A DNA stretch of 64,000 nt, taken from the NCBI RefSeq assembly GCF_029227915.1, contig NC_079875.1, positions 40,445,201 through 40,509,200 of the forward strand. The letters run 5' to 3'. Numbering within the stretch: the first letter of the stretch is position 1; each line of letters begins with the position of its first letter. Below are positions 12,090 to 26,218 of this stretch, one piece after another. The stretch is from Hydractinia symbiolongicarpus. Lineage: Eukaryota > Cnidaria > Hydrozoa > Anthoathecata > Hydractiniidae. The position numbers and the translations under genes were made by a program. Under the pieces are notes generated by a model that was not told where the DNA came from, ran no database searches, and saw nothing but the letters and a program-made list of their open reading frames with translations.

Positions 12090-14660
12090 ACTGGACTCTG
12101 TGGTAGCGCTTCATTTAAGAATTAAGATAAAAAAGTCATTTTTTATTGTGGGACCAATCCTAGCCGTTATTGCGCGCTGAAGAAAAAGCGACAGTTTCAA
12201 AAACTACATTTCATTGACTTTCTAACAGTGTCAGTCCCTTTGAGTTACAACGGTTGGGTCACATATTCGTACCAACATGTATTTAGCGATATTGTTCTGA
12301 TATTACTAGGTTGCATCGCTTTTAACTATGAAACGATTGACTGTGGGACTAAATGGAGCTAACTTTGGACTGTGACCTGATAAATGTGATAAATGAGACA
12401 ATTGGACACCAAGAAATAACATTCTTCTAAATTATACGTGATTGCCGGAACTCAGCGTTTACACTGGGCACTGTGATCGCGCTTCATTTAAAAATTAAGC
12501 TAAAAAAAGTCATTTTTTTACTGTGGGACCTATCCTAGCCGTTATCGCGCGCTGAAGAAATAGCGACAGTTTCAAAAACTACATTTCATTGGCTTTTTAA
12601 CGGTGTCAGTCCGTTTGAGTTACAACGGTTGGGTCACATATTCGTACCAATATGTATTTAGCGATATTTTTCTGATATTACTAGGTTGCATCGCTTTTAA
12701 CAATGAAACGATTGACTGTGGGACTTAATTGAGCTAACTTTGGACTGTGACCTGATAAATGTTATAAATGAGACAATTGGACTCCAAGAAATAACATTCT
12801 TGCTAACTTGACGTGATTGGCGGAACTCAGCGATTACACTGGGCACTGTGGTAGTGCTTCATTTAAAAATTTGGCTAAAAAAAGTCATTTTTTTACTGTG
12901 GGACTTATCCTAGCCGTTAGCGCGCGTTGGAGAAAAAGCGACAGTTTCAAAAACTACATTTCATTGACTTTCTAACGGTGTCAGTCCGTTTGAGTTACAA
13001 CGGTTGGGTCACATATTCGTACCAACATGTATTTAGCGATATTTTTTTGATATTACTAGGTTGCATTGCTTTTAACTATGAAACGATTGACTGTGGGACT
13101 TAATAGAGCTAACTTTGGACTGTCACCTGATAAATGTGATAAATGAGACAATTGGACTCCAAGAAATAACATTCTTGTTAATTTGACGTGATTGCCGGAA
13201 CTCAGCGATTTCACTGGGCACTGTGGTAGCGCTTCATTTAAAAATTAACATACAAAAAGTCATTTTTTTATTGTGGGACCAATCCTAGCCGTTATAGCGC
13301 GCTAAAGAAATAGCGACAGTTTCAAGAACTACATTTCATTGACTTCCTAACGGTGTCAGTCCGTTTGAGTTGCAACGGTTGGGTCACATATTCGTACCAA
13401 CATATATTTAGCGATATTTTTCGGATATTACTAGGTTGCATCGCTTTTAACTATGAAACGATTGACTGTGGGACTTAATTGAGCTAACTTTGGACTGTCA
13501 CCTGATAAATGTGATAAAAGAGACAATTGGACTCCAAGAAAAAACATTCTTCTTAATTTGACATGATTGTCGAAACTTAGCGACTACACTGTGCTCTGTG
13601 GTAGCGCTTCATTTAAGAATTTTGATAAAAAAAATCATTTTTTTATTGTGGCACCAATCCTAGCCATTATCCTGCCGTGAGGAAATAGCGACAGTTTCAA
13701 AAACTACATTTCATTGACTTTCTAACGGTGTCAGTCCGTTTAAGTTTCAACGGTTGTGTCACATATTCATACCAACATGTATTTAGCGATATTTTTTTGA
13801 TATTACTAGGTTGCATCGCTTTTAACAATGAAACGTTGACTGTGGGACTTAATTAAACTAACTTTGGACTGTGACCTGATAAATGTGATAAATGAGACAA
13901 TTGGACTCCAAGAAATAACATTCTTCTTAATTTGACGTGATTGCCGGAACTCAGCGATTACACTGGGCTCTGTGGTAGCGCTTCATTTGAGAATTAAGAT
14001 AAAAAAGTCATTTTTTTATTGCGGGACCAAGCCTAGCCATTATCTCGCGCTGAAGAAATAGCGGCAGTTTCAAAAACTACATTTCATTGACTTTCTAACA
14101 GTGTCAGTCCCTTTGAGTTACAACGGTTGGGTCACATATTCGTACCAACATGTATTTAGCGATATTGTTCTGATATTACTAGGTTGCATCGCTTTTAACT
14201 ATGAAACGATTGACTGTGGGACTTAATTGAGCTAACTTTGGACTGTCACCTGATAAATGTGATAAATCAGACAATTGGACTCCAAGAAATAACATTCTTG
14301 TTAATTTGACGTGATTGCCGAAACTCAGCGATTACACTGGGCTCTGCGGTAGCGCTTCATTTAAGAATTATGATAAAAAAAGTAAGTTTTTTATTGTGGG
14401 ACCAATCTTAACCATTATCGCGCGCTGAGGAAATAGCGACAGTTTCAAAAACTACATTTCATTGACTTTCCAACGGTGTCAGTCCGTTTGAGTTTCAACG
14501 GTTGTGTCACGTATTCGTACTGTATTTAGCGATATTTTTTTGATATTACTAGGTTGCATCGCTTTTAACAATGAAACGTTGACTGTGGGACTTAATTGAA
14601 CTAACTTTGGACTGTGACCTGATAAATGTGATAAATGAGACAATTGGACTCCAAGAAATA
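12090..14660 (+). repeat. Long dispersed block, copy B
   Basis: This copy matches 3883-6830 (offset 8,207, then 7,832 bp). From about 12200 to 14200 it also matches 17047-19050 at an offset of 4,847 bp (13 monomers); CGGATATTAC falls at 13422 and 18269. It has a single CGGATATT monomer where copy A has two. Minor changes such as GCGGGACCAAGCC (about 14021) separate it from the other copies. Confidence 0.8.
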
Positions 14661-17046
14661 ACATTCTTCTTAATTTGACGTGATTGCCGGAACTCAGAGA
14701 TTACAATGGACTCTGTGGTAGCGCTTCATTTAAGAATTAAGATAAAAAAAGTCATTTTTTATTGTGGGACCAATCCTAGCCGTTATTGCGCGCTGAAGAA
14801 AAAGCGACAGTTTCAAAAACTACATTTCATTGACTTTCTAACAGTGTCAGTCCCTTTGAGTTACAACGGTTGGGTCACATATTCGTACCAACATGTATTT
14901 AGCGATATTGTTCTGATATTACTAGGTTGCATCGCTTTTAACTATGAAACGATTGACTGTGGAACTAAATGGAGCTAACTTTGGACTGTGACCTGATAAA
15001 TGTGATAAATGAGACAATTGGACTCCAAGAAATAACATTCTTCTAAATTATACGTGATTGCAGGAACTCAGCGTTTACACTGGGCACTGTGATCGCGCTT
15101 CATTTAAAAATTAAGCTAAAAAAAGTCATTTTTTTACTGTGGGACTTATCCTAGCCGTTATCGCGCGCTGAAGAAATAGCGACAGTTTCAAAAACTACAT
15201 TTCATTGGCTTTCTAACGGTGTCAGTCCGTTTGAGTTACAACGGTTGGGTCACATATTCGTACCAACATGTATTTAGCGATATTTTTTTGATATTACTAG
15301 GTTGCATTGCTTTTAACTATGAAACGATTGACTGTGGGACTTAATAGAGCTAACTTTGGACTGTCACCTGATAAATGTGATAAATGAGACAATTGGACTC
15401 CAAGAAATAACATTCTTGTTAATTTGACGTGATTGCCGGAACTCAGCGATTACACTGGGCTCTGTGGTAGCGCTTCATTTGAGAATTAAGATAAAAAAGT
15501 CATTTTTTTTTTGCGGGACCAACCCTAGCCATTATCTCGCGCTGAAGAAATAGCGACAGTTTCAAAAACTACATTTCATTGACTTTCCAACGGTGTCAGT
15601 CCGTTTGAGTTTCAACGGTTGTGTCACGTATTCGTACTGTATTTAGCGATATTTTTTTGATATTACTAGGTTGCATCGCTTTTAACAATGAAACGTTGAC
15701 TGTGGGACTTAACTGAACTAACTTTGGACTGTGACCTGATAAATGTGATAAATGAGACAATTGGACTCCAAGAAATAACATTCTTCTTAATTTGACATGA
15801 TTGCCGGAACTCAGCGATTACACTGGACTCTGTGGTAGCGCTTCATTTAAGAATTAAGATAAAAAAGTCATTTTTCATTGTGGGACAAATCCTAGCCATT
15901 ATTGCGCGCTGAAGAAAAAGCGACAGTTTCAAAAACTACATTTCATTGACTTTCTAACGGTGTCAGTCCGTTTGAGTTACAACGGTTGGGTCACATATTC
16001 GTACCAACATGTATTTAGCGATATTTTTCTGATATTACTAGGTTGCATCGCTTTTAATTATGAAACGATTGACTGTGGGACTTAATTGAGCTAACTTTGG
16101 ACAGTCACCTGATAAATGTGATAAAGGAGACAATTGGACTCCAAGAAAAAACATTCTTCTTAATTTGACATGATTGCCGAAACTCAGCGATTACACTGGG
16201 CTCTGCGGTAGCGCTTCATTTAAGAATTATGATAAAAAAAGTAAGTTTTTTATTGTGGGACTAATCTTAACCATTATCGCGCGCTGAGGAAATAGCCACA
16301 GTTTCAAAAACTACATTTCATTGACTTTCCAACGGTGTCAGTCCGTTTGAGTTTCAACGGTTGTGTCACGTATTCGTACTGTATTTAGCGATATTTTTTT
16401 TGATATTACTAGGTTGCATCGCTTTTAACAATGAAACGTTGACTGTGGGACTTAATTGAACTAACTTTGGACTGTGACCTGATAAATGTGATAAATGAGA
16501 CAATTGGACTCCAAGAAATAACATTCTTCTTAATTTGACGTGATTGCCGGAACTCAGCGATTACACTGGACTCTGTGGTAGCGCTTCATTTAAGAATTAA
16601 GATAAAAAAGTCATTTTTCATTGTGGGACAAATCCTAGCCGTTATTGCGCGCTGAAGAAAAAGCGACAGTTTCAAAAATACATTTCATTGACTTTCTAAC
16701 AGTGTCAGTCCCTTTGAGTTACAACGGTTGGGTCACATATTCGTACCAACATGTATTTAGCGATATTGTTCTGATATTACTAGGTTGCATCGCTTTTAAC
16801 TATGAAACGATTGACTGTGGAACTAAATGGAGCTAACTTTGGACTGTGACCTGATAAATGTGATAAATGAGACAATTGGACTCCAAGAAATAACATTCTT
16901 CTAAATTATACGTGATTGCCGGAACTCAGCGTTTACACTGGGCACTGTGATCGCGCTTCATTTAAAAATTAAGCTAAAAAATTCATTTTTTATTGTGGGA
17001 CCAATCCTAGCCGTTATTGCGCGCTGAAGAAAAAGCGACAGTTTCA
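14661..17046 (+). repeat. Mosaic satellite with chimeric monomers
   Basis: Six to seven monomers. The unit at about 15460-15640 has the left half of the GAGAATTAAG/GCGGGACC class and the right half of the 5-bp-deletion class, as expected from an in-register exchange. At about 14706 a C-to-A change in ACACTGG makes an ATG that opens a 90-codon frame. That is a chance product of the repeat, not a gene. Confidence 0.7.
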
Positions 17047-19050
17047 AAAACTACATTTCATTGACTTTCTAACAGTGTCAGTCCCTTTCAGTTACAACGG
17101 TTGGGTCACATATTCGTACCAACATGTATTTAGCGATATTGTTCTGATATTACTAGGTTGCATCGCTTTTAACTATGAAACGATTGACTGTGGAACTAAA
17201 TGGAGCTAACTTTGGACTGTGACCTGATAAATGTGATAAATGAGACAATTGGACTCCAAGAAATAACATTCTTCTAAATTATACGTGATTGCCGGAACTC
17301 AGCGTTTACACTGGGCACTGTGATCGCGCTTCATTTAAAAATTAAGCTAAAAAAAGTCATTTTTTTACTGTGGGACCTATCCTAGCCGTTATCGCGCGCT
17401 GAAGAAATAGCGACAGTTTCAAAAACTACATTTCAATGGCTTTCTAACGGTGTCAGTCCGTTTGAGTTACAACGGTTGGGTCACATATTCGTACCAATAT
17501 GTATTTAGCGATATTTTTCTGATATTACTAGGTTGCATCGCTTTTAACAATGAAACGATTGACTGTGGGACTTAATTGAGCTAACTTTGGACTGTGACCT
17601 GATAAATGTGATAAATGAGACAATTGGACTCCAAGAAATAACATTCTTGCTAACTTGACGTGATTGCCGGAACTCAGCGATTACACTGGGCACTGTGGTA
17701 GTGCTTCATTTAAAAATTTGGCTAAAAAAAGTCATTTTTTTACTGTGGGACTTATCCTAGCCGTTAGCGCGCGTTGGAGAAAAAGCGACAGTTTCAAAAA
17801 CTACATTTCATTGACTTTCTAACGGTGTCAGTCCGTTTGAGTTACAACGGTTGGGTCACATATTCGTACCAACATGTATTTAGCGATATTTTTTTGATAT
17901 TACTAGGTTGCATTGCTTTTAACTATGAAACGATTGACTGTGGGACTTAATAGAGCTAACTTTGGACTGTCACCTGATAAATGTGATAAATGAGACAATT
18001 GGACTCCAAGAAATAACATTCTTGTTAACTTGACGTGATTGCCGGAACTCAGCGATTTCACTGGGCACTGTGGTAGCGCTTCATTTAAAAATTAACATAC
18101 AAAAAGTCATTTTTTTATTGTGGGACCAATCCTAGCCGTTATAGCGCGCTAAAGAAATAGCGACAGTTTCAAGAACTACATTTCATTAACTTCCTAACGG
18201 TGTCAGTCCGTCTGAGTTGCAACGGTTGGGTCACATATTCGTACCAACATATATTTAGCGATATTTTTCGGATATTACTAGGTTGCATCGCTTTTAACTA
18301 TGAAACGATTGACTGTGGGACTTAATTGAGCTAACTTTGGACTGTCACCTGATAAATGTGATAAAAGAGACAATTGGACTCCAAGAAAAAACATTCTTCT
18401 TAATTTGACATGATTGTCGAAACTTAGCGACTACACTGTGCTCTGTGGTAGCGCTTCATTTAAGAATTTTGATAAAAAAATCATTTTTTATTGTGGCACC
18501 AATCCTAGCCATTATCCTGCGGTGAGGAAATAGCGACAGTTTCAAAAACTACATTTCATTGACTTTCTAACGGTGTCAGTCCGTTTAAGTTTCAACGGTT
18601 GTGTCACATATTCATGCCAACATGTATTTAGCGATATTTTTTTGATATTACTAGGTTGCATCGCTTTTAACAATGAAACGTTGACTGTGGGACTTAATTG
18701 AACTAACTTTGGACTGTGACCTGATAAATGTGATAAATGAGACAATTGGACTCCAAGAAATAACATTCTTCTTAATTTGACGTGATTGCCGGAACTCAGC
18801 GATTACACTGGGCTCTGTGGTAGCGCTTCATTTGAGAATTAAGATAAAAAAGTCATTTTTTTATTGCGGGACCAACCCTAGCCATTATCTCGCGCTGAAG
18901 AAATAGCGGCAGTTTCAAAAACTACATTTCATTGACTTTCTAACAGTGTCAGTCCCTTTGAGTTACAACGGTTGGGTCACATATTCGTACCAACATGTAT
19001 TTAGCGATATTGTTCTGATATTACTAGGTTGCATCGCTTTTAACTATGAA
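17047..19050 (+). repeat. Long dispersed block, copy C
   Basis: This copy matches about 12200-14200 at an offset of 4,847 bp (13 monomers), including the AACATATATTTAGCG monomer and the ATCCTGCGGTGAGG monomer (CTGCCGTGAGG in the other copies). Differences include CATTAACTTCC at about 18183, TCCGTCTGAG at about 18208 and ATTCATGCC at about 18610. Confidence 0.75.
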
Positions 19051-20215
19051 ACGATTGACTGTGGGACTTAATTGAACTAACTTTGGACTGTCACCTGATA
19101 AATGTGATAAATCAGACAATTGGACTCCAAAAAATAACATTCTTGTTAATTTGACGTGATTGCCGGAACTCAGCGATTACACTGGGCACTGTGGTAGCGC
19201 TTCATTTAAAAATTAAGATAAAAAAGTCATTTTTTTATTGTGGGACCAATACTAGGCGTTATTGCGCGCTAAAGAAGTAGCGACAGTTTCAAGAACTACA
19301 TTTCATTGACTTTCTAACGGTGTCAGTCCGTTTGAGTTACAACGGTTGGGTCACATATTCGTACCAACATGTATTTAGCGATATTTTTCTGATATTACTA
19401 GGTTGCATCGCTTTTAACTATGAAACGATTGACTGTGGGACTTAATTGAGCTAACTTTGGACTGTCACCTGATAAATGTGATAAAGGAGACAATTGGACT
19501 CCAAGAAAAAACATTCTTCTTAATTTGACATGATTGCCGAAACTCAGCGATTACACTGGGCTCTGTGGTGGCGCTTCATTTAAGAATTATGATAAAAAAA
19601 GTAAGTTTTTTATTGTGGGACCAATCTTAACCATTATCGCGCGCTAAGGAAATAGCGACAGTTTCAAAAACTACATTTCATTGACTTTCTAACGGTGTCA
19701 GTCCGTTTGAGTTTCAACGGTTGGGTCACATATTCGTACCAACATGTATTTAGCAATATTGTTCTGATATTACTAGGTTGCATCGCTTTTAACTATGAAA
19801 CGATTGACTGTGGGACTAAATGGAGCCAACTTTGGACTGTGACCTGATAAATGTGATAAATGAGACAATTGGACTCCAAGAAATAACATTCTTGTTAATT
19901 TGACGTGATTGACGGAACTCAGCGATTACACTGGGCACTGTGGTAGCGCTTCATTTAAAAATTAAGATAAAAAAGTCATTTTTTTATTGTGGGACCAATC
20001 CTAGGCGTTATTGCGCGCTAAAGAAGTAGCGACAGTTTCAAGAACTACATTTCATTGACTTTCTAACGGTGTCAGTCCGTTTGAGTTACAACGGTTGGGT
20101 CACATATTCGTACCAACATGTATTTAGCGATATTTCTCTGATATTACTAGGTTGCATCGCTTTTAACTATGAAACGATTGACTGTGGGACTTAATTGAGC
20201 TAACTTAGGACTGTC
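19051..20215 (+). repeat. Mosaic satellite, two-monomer repeat
   Basis: Three monomers. Those with GGCGTTATTGCGCGC at about 19255 and 20005 are two units apart and share the linked CTAAAGAAGTAGC and TTTCAAGAACTAC changes. The same haplotype appears near 9555 and, inside the 2,992-bp blocks, near 21873 and 24865. No gene. Confidence 0.7.
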
Positions 20216-23207
20216 ACCTGATAAATGTGATAAAGGAGACAATTGAACTCCAAGAAAAAACATTCTTCTTAATTTGACATGATTGCCGAAACTCAGCGAT
20301 TACACTGGGCTCTGTGGTAGCGCTTCATTTAAGAATTATGATAAAAAAAGTAAGTTTTTTATTGTGGGACTAATCTTAACCATTATCGCGCGCTGAGGAA
20401 ATAGCGACAGTTTCAAAAACTACATGTCATTGACTTTCCAACGGTGTCAGTCCGTTTGAGTTTCAACGGTTGTGTCACGTATTCGTACTGTATTTAGCGA
20501 TATTTTTTTGATATTACTAGGTTGCATCGTTTTTAACAATGAAACGTTGACTGTGGGACTTAATTGAACTAACTTTGGACTGTGACCTGATAAATGTGAT
20601 AAATGAGACAGTTGGACTCCAAGAGATAACATTCTTCTAACTTTTACGTGATTGCCGGAACTCAGCGTTTACACTGGGCACTGTGATCGCGCTTCATTTA
20701 AAAATTAAGCTAAAAAAAGCCATTTTTTTTCTGTGGGACCTATCCTAGCCGTTATCGCGCGCTGAAGAAATAGCGACAGTTTCAAAAACTACATTTCATT
20801 GGCTTTCTAACGGTGTCAGTCCGTTTGAGTTACAACGGTTGGGTCACATATTCGTACCAATATGTATTTAGCGATATTTTTCTGATATTACTAGGTTGCA
20901 TCGCTTTTAACAATGAAACGATTGACTGTGGGACTTAATTGAGCTAACTTTGGACTGTGACCTGATAAATGTGATAAATGAGACAATTGGATTTCAAGAA
21001 ATAACATTCTTGTTAATTTGATGTGATTGCCGGAACTCAGCGAATACACTGGGCACTGTGGTAGCGCTTCATTTGAAAATTAAGCTAAAAAAAGTCATTT
21101 TTTTACTGTGGGACCTATCCTAGCCGTTAGCGCGCGTTGAAGAAAAAGCGACAGTTTCAAAAACTACATTTCATTGACTTTCTAACGGTGTCAGTCCGTT
21201 TGAGTTACAACAGTTGGGTCACATATTCGTACCAACATGTATTTAGCGATATTTTTCTGATATTACTAGGTTGCATCGCTTTTAACTATGAAACGATTGA
21301 CTGTGGGACTTAATTGAGCTAACTTTGGACTGTCACCTTATAAATGTGATAAAGGCGACAATTGGACTCCAAGAAAAAACATTCTTCTTAATTTGACATG
21401 ATTGCCCAAACTCAGCGATTACACTGGGCTCTGTGGTAGCGCTTCATTTAAGAATTATGATAAAAAAAGTAAGTTTTTTATTGTGGGACCAATCTTAACC
21501 ATTATCGCGCGCTGAGGAAATAGCGACAGTTTCAAAAACTACATTTCATTGACTTTCCAACGGTGTCAGTCCGTTTGAGTTTCAACGGTTGTGTCACATA
21601 TTCGTACCAACATGTATTTACCGATATTTATTTGATATTACTAGGTTGCATCGCTTTTAACAATGAAACGTTGACTGTGGAACTTAATTGAACTAACTTT
21701 GGACTGTGACCTGATAAATGTGATAAATGAGACAATTGTACTCCAAGAAATAACATTCTTCTTAATTTGACGTGATTGCCGGAACTCAGCGATTACACTG
21801 GGCTCTGTGGTAGCGCTTCATTTAAAAATTAAGATAAAAAAAGTCATTTTTTTATTGTGGGACCAATCCTAGGCGTTATTGCGCGCTAAAGAAGTAGCGA
21901 CAGTTTCAAGAACTACATTTTATTGACTTTCTAACGGTGTTAGTCCGTTTGAGTTACAACGATTGGGTTACATATTCGTACCAACATGTATTTAGCGATA
22001 TTTTTCTGATATTACTAGGTTGCATGGCTTTTAACAATGAAACGATTGACTGTAGGACTTAATTGAGCTAACTTTAGACTGTGACCTGATAAATGTGATA
22101 AATGAGACAATTGGACTCCAAAAAATAACATTCTTGTTAACTTGACGTGATTGCCGGAACTTAGCGATTACACTGGGCACTGTGGTAGCGCTTCATTTAA
22201 AAATTAAGCTAAAAAAAGTAAGTTTTTTATTGTGGGACCAATCTTAACCATTATCGCGCGCTGAGGAAATAGCGACAGTTTCAAAAACTACATTTCATTG
22301 ACTTTCCAACGGTGTCAGTCCGTTTGAGTTTCAACGGTTGTGTCACATATTTGTACCAACATGTATTTAGCGATATTTTTTTGATATTACTAGGTTGCAT
22401 CGCTTTTAACAATGAAACGTTGACTGTGGGTCTTTATTGAACTAAGTTTGGACTGTGCCCTGATAAATGTGATAAATGAGACAATTGGACTCCAAGAAAT
22501 AACATTCCTTATAATTTGATGTGATTGCCGGAACTCAGCGATTACACTGGACACTGTGGTAGCGCTTCATTTAAGAATTAAGATAAAAAAGTCATCTTTT
22601 TATTGTGGGACCAATCCTAGCCGTTATCGCGCACTGAAGAAATAGCGACAGTTTCAAAAACTACATTTCAATGGCTTTCTAACGGTGTCAGTCTGTTTGA
22701 GTTACAACGGTTGGGTCACATATTCGTACCAACATGTGTTTAGCGATATTTTTCTGATATTACCTTGTTGCATTGCTTTTAACAATGAAACGATTGACTG
22801 TGGGACTAAATGGAGCTAACTTTGGACTGTGACCTAATAAATGTGATAAATGAGACAATTGGACTCCAAGAAATAACATTCTTCTTAATTTGACGTGATT
22901 GCCGGAACTCAGCGATTACACTGGACTCTGTGGTAGCGCTTCATTTAAGAATTAAAATAAAAAAGTCATCTTTTTATTGTGGGACCAATCCTAGCCGTTA
23001 TCGCGCACTGAAGAAATAGCGACAGTTTCAAAAACTATATTTCAATATGGCTTTCTAACGGTGTCAGTCCGTTTGAGTTACAACGGTTGGATTACATATT
23101 CGTACCAACATGTGTTTGGCGATATTTTTCTGATATTACTTGGTTGCATCGCTTTTAACAATGAAACGATTGACTGTGGGACTAAATGGAGCTAACTTTG
23201 GACTGTG
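20216..23207 (+). repeat. 8-monomer higher-order repeat, copy 1 (2,992 bp)
   Basis: A block of eight monomers is followed directly by its copy at an offset of 2,992 bp. Reading the two line by line I found one substitution: A at 20967 against G at 23959. The left limit is set by a mismatch at 20215/23207 (GTCACC against GTGACC). Private markers inside the block are TACATGTCATTG, GATTGCCCAAACTC, TTTACCGATATTTATTTG, TTGCATGGC, TTACCTTGTTGC and TTTCAATATGGC. Confidence 0.95.
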
Positions 23208-26200
23208 ACCTGATAAATGTGATAAAGGAGACAATTGAACTCCAAGAAAAAACATTCTTCTTAATTTGACATGATTGCCGAAACTCAGCGATTACACTGG
23301 GCTCTGTGGTAGCGCTTCATTTAAGAATTATGATAAAAAAAGTAAGTTTTTTATTGTGGGACTAATCTTAACCATTATCGCGCGCTGAGGAAATAGCGAC
23401 AGTTTCAAAAACTACATGTCATTGACTTTCCAACGGTGTCAGTCCGTTTGAGTTTCAACGGTTGTGTCACGTATTCGTACTGTATTTAGCGATATTTTTT
23501 TGATATTACTAGGTTGCATCGTTTTTAACAATGAAACGTTGACTGTGGGACTTAATTGAACTAACTTTGGACTGTGACCTGATAAATGTGATAAATGAGA
23601 CAGTTGGACTCCAAGAGATAACATTCTTCTAACTTTTACGTGATTGCCGGAACTCAGCGTTTACACTGGGCACTGTGATCGCGCTTCATTTAAAAATTAA
23701 GCTAAAAAAAGCCATTTTTTTTCTGTGGGACCTATCCTAGCCGTTATCGCGCGCTGAAGAAATAGCGACAGTTTCAAAAACTACATTTCATTGGCTTTCT
23801 AACGGTGTCAGTCCGTTTGAGTTACAACGGTTGGGTCACATATTCGTACCAATATGTATTTAGCGATATTTTTCTGATATTACTAGGTTGCATCGCTTTT
23901 AACAATGAAACGATTGACTGTGGGACTTAATTGAGCTAACTTTGGACTGTGACCTGATGAATGTGATAAATGAGACAATTGGATTTCAAGAAATAACATT
24001 CTTGTTAATTTGATGTGATTGCCGGAACTCAGCGAATACACTGGGCACTGTGGTAGCGCTTCATTTGAAAATTAAGCTAAAAAAAGTCATTTTTTTACTG
24101 TGGGACCTATCCTAGCCGTTAGCGCGCGTTGAAGAAAAAGCGACAGTTTCAAAAACTACATTTCATTGACTTTCTAACGGTGTCAGTCCGTTTGAGTTAC
24201 AACAGTTGGGTCACATATTCGTACCAACATGTATTTAGCGATATTTTTCTGATATTACTAGGTTGCATCGCTTTTAACTATGAAACGATTGACTGTGGGA
24301 CTTAATTGAGCTAACTTTGGACTGTCACCTTATAAATGTGATAAAGGCGACAATTGGACTCCAAGAAAAAACATTCTTCTTAATTTGACATGATTGCCCA
24401 AACTCAGCGATTACACTGGGCTCTGTGGTAGCGCTTCATTTAAGAATTATGATAAAAAAAGTAAGTTTTTTATTGTGGGACCAATCTTAACCATTATCGC
24501 GCGCTGAGGAAATAGCGACAGTTTCAAAAACTACATTTCATTGACTTTCCAACGGTGTCAGTCCGTTTGAGTTTCAACGGTTGTGTCACATATTCGTACC
24601 AACATGTATTTACCGATATTTATTTGATATTACTAGGTTGCATCGCTTTTAACAATGAAACGTTGACTGTGGAACTTAATTGAACTAACTTTGGACTGTG
24701 ACCTGATAAATGTGATAAATGAGACAATTGTACTCCAAGAAATAACATTCTTCTTAATTTGACGTGATTGCCGGAACTCAGCGATTACACTGGGCTCTGT
24801 GGTAGCGCTTCATTTAAAAATTAAGATAAAAAAAGTCATTTTTTTATTGTGGGACCAATCCTAGGCGTTATTGCGCGCTAAAGAAGTAGCGACAGTTTCA
24901 AGAACTACATTTTATTGACTTTCTAACGGTGTTAGTCCGTTTGAGTTACAACGATTGGGTTACATATTCGTACCAACATGTATTTAGCGATATTTTTCTG
25001 ATATTACTAGGTTGCATGGCTTTTAACAATGAAACGATTGACTGTAGGACTTAATTGAGCTAACTTTAGACTGTGACCTGATAAATGTGATAAATGAGAC
25101 AATTGGACTCCAAAAAATAACATTCTTGTTAACTTGACGTGATTGCCGGAACTTAGCGATTACACTGGGCACTGTGGTAGCGCTTCATTTAAAAATTAAG
25201 CTAAAAAAAGTAAGTTTTTTATTGTGGGACCAATCTTAACCATTATCGCGCGCTGAGGAAATAGCGACAGTTTCAAAAACTACATTTCATTGACTTTCCA
25301 ACGGTGTCAGTCCGTTTGAGTTTCAACGGTTGTGTCACATATTTGTACCAACATGTATTTAGCGATATTTTTTTGATATTACTAGGTTGCATCGCTTTTA
25401 ACAATGAAACGTTGACTGTGGGTCTTTATTGAACTAAGTTTGGACTGTGCCCTGATAAATGTGATAAATGAGACAATTGGACTCCAAGAAATAACATTCC
25501 TTATAATTTGATGTGATTGCCGGAACTCAGCGATTACACTGGACACTGTGGTAGCGCTTCATTTAAGAATTAAGATAAAAAAGTCATCTTTTTATTGTGG
25601 GACCAATCCTAGCCGTTATCGCGCACTGAAGAAATAGCGACAGTTTCAAAAACTACATTTCAATGGCTTTCTAACGGTGTCAGTCTGTTTGAGTTACAAC
25701 GGTTGGGTCACATATTCGTACCAACATGTGTTTAGCGATATTTTTCTGATATTACCTTGTTGCATTGCTTTTAACAATGAAACGATTGACTGTGGGACTA
25801 AATGGAGCTAACTTTGGACTGTGACCTAATAAATGTGATAAATGAGACAATTGGACTCCAAGAAATAACATTCTTCTTAATTTGACGTGATTGCCGGAAC
25901 TCAGCGATTACACTGGACTCTGTGGTAGCGCTTCATTTAAGAATTAAAATAAAAAAGTCATCTTTTTATTGTGGGACCAATCCTAGCCGTTATCGCGCAC
26001 TGAAGAAATAGCGACAGTTTCAAAAACTATATTTCAATATGGCTTTCTAACGGTGTCAGTCCGTTTGAGTTACAACGGTTGGATTACATATTCGTACCAA
26101 CATGTGTTTGGCGATATTTTTCTGATATTACTTGGTTGCATCGCTTTTAACAATGAAACGATTGACTGTGGGACTAAATGGAGCTAACTTTGGACTGTGA

Positions 26201-26218
26201 CCTGATAAATGTGATAAA
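23208..26218 (+). repeat. 8-monomer higher-order repeat, copy 2 (2,992 bp)
   Basis: The second copy of the 2,992-bp block. It matches copy 1 throughout apart from 23959; identity runs 11 bp past the unit and ends at 26219 (GATAAATG against GATAAAGG). This is the youngest large duplication seen in the window. An assembly duplication cannot be excluded from sequence alone. Confidence 0.95.
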
